5,915 bases of DNA. Origin: an uncultured Eudoraea sp. (lineage in GTDB: Bacteria; Bacteroidota; Bacteroidia; Flavobacteriales; Flavobacteriaceae). The position numbers and the translations under genes were made by a program. The stretch is taken from assembly GCA_905479615.1 (NCBI GenBank), contig CAJQNH010000081.1, positions 1 through 5,915 on the forward strand. Reading direction: 5' to 3'. Positions 5,366 through 5,915 of this stretch are shown here, one piece after another; within the stretch, counting starts at the first letter, position 1; each line of letters begins with the position of its first letter. The notes under the pieces were generated by a model. It was not told the DNA's origin. It did no database searches and was given only the letters and a program-made list of their open reading frames with translations.

Positions 5366-5915
5366 TTAAGACAGATTTGAACTGATTAATTTTAAAAATT
5401 CATTACGGGTTTCTTCTTTTTCGAAAGCACCTCTAAATCCTGATGTTGTAGTAACGGAATTCTGCTTTTGAACACCCCGCATCATCATACACATATGTGC
5501 AGCCTCAATAACAACTGCGACTCCCTGAGGCTTTAAAGTGTCATTTATACAATCTAAAATCTGCTCGGTTAAGCGTTCCTGTACCTGTAACCTACGTGCA
5601 AAAACATCTACTATTCTCGGTAATTTACTCAAACCTACGATCTGTCCGTTTGGGATATAAGCAATATGAGCTTTCCCAAAAAATGGTAATATATGATGTT
5701 CACAAAGAGAATACAATTCAATATCCTTAACAATTACCATTTCGTTATAAGATTCATTAAACATTGCACTCTTAAGGATTGCCGCGGCATCTTGTTTATA
5801 TCCCTGTGTTAAAAACAACATTGCTTTGGCCGCTCGTTCAGGGGTTTTAATTAATCCTTCACGACCAACTTCCTCCCCTATTTCGCTGATTATTCCAGAA
5901 AAACGCTCAGTTATT
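5366..5915 (-). CDS. folE: GTP cyclohydrolase I, N-terminus cut by window edge
   Basis: This enzyme converts GTP to 7,8-dihydroneopterin triphosphate, the first step toward folate and other pterins, in the cytoplasm as a zinc-dependent multimer. The frame is open to the right edge; 182 residues are present and the first part of the usual about 200-230 is missing, including the start codon. An ATG at 5821 is internal, because upstream codons read family sequence (EIGEEVGREGLIKTPERAAK). Visible hallmarks include SLCEHHILPFFGKAHIAYIP, with the zinc ligands Cys71 and His74 and the catalytic His73 of the fragment, and AAHMCMMMRG with zinc ligand Cys142. The 71-residue Cys-Cys distance equals that of Cys110 and Cys181 in E. 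coli. The end SVTTTSGFRGAFEKEETRNEFL is also typical. It is the zinc-dependent type (FolE, not FolE2). It precedes the small membrane protein by 49 bp. Confidence 0.96.
   Translation of the reverse strand, partial: ITERFSGIISEIGEEVGREGLIKTPERAAKAMLFLTQGYKQDAAAILKSAMFNESYNEMVIVKDIELYSLCEHHILPFFGKAHIAYIPNGQIVGLSKLPRIVDVFARRLQVQERLTEQILDCINDTLKPQGVAVVIEAAHMCMMMRGVQKQNSVTTTSGFRGAFEKEETRNEFLKLISSNLS

Noticed and set aside
5819..5821. ATG at 5821 as the start of folE.
   Set aside because: Codons upstream continue typical GTP cyclohydrolase I sequence to the window edge, so this Met is internal.

Overview
The window looks like chromosomal DNA from a marine or soil member of the Flavobacteriaceae (Bacteroidota). 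The support is strongly AT-rich sequence, an almost complete lack of Shine-Dalgarno sites, two matches to the Bacteroidota -7 promoter box (TAnnTTTG), a TonB-dependent receptor with an N-terminal carboxypeptidase-regulatory-like domain, and small proteins that I recognise as flavobacterial families (DUF937, DUF6146 and DUF6787 types). Genus is not determined. No mobile element, CRISPR array, tRNA or rRNA is visible.

Layout from left to right. Positions 1-479, minus strand: a membrane protein of unknown function that runs off the left edge, so its stop lies outside the window. Positions 480-765: a divergent non-coding gap with a promoter-like box for each neighbour and a nested set of inverted repeats that could encode a structured RNA. 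Positions 766-1398, plus: a DUF937 protein closed by a strong intrinsic terminator. Positions 1484-2289, plus: a two-gene unit of a probable lipoprotein (DUF6146-like) and a small two-helix membrane protein (DUF6787-like). Positions 2341-4956, plus: a small membrane-anchored protein rich in His and Cys, followed 39 bp later by a 748-residue TonB-dependent receptor resembling ZnuD-type metal receptors. Positions 5023-5915, minus: folE (GTP cyclohydrolase I, its N-terminus cut by the right edge), then a 97-residue membrane protein.

The most coherent functional unit is the small protein plus receptor at 2341-4956, probably an outer-membrane uptake route for a metal ion or small metal complex. 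The receptor and the folE unit converge on a 66-bp gap with no clear terminator. The most interesting unexplained items are the nested inverted repeats at 539-644, the His/Cys partner of the receptor, and two genes whose start codons sit exactly 4 nt after a -7-like box, suggesting leaderless mRNAs. I did not find a clearly new multi-gene system; the rest reads as ordinary flavobacterial core or near-core genome.
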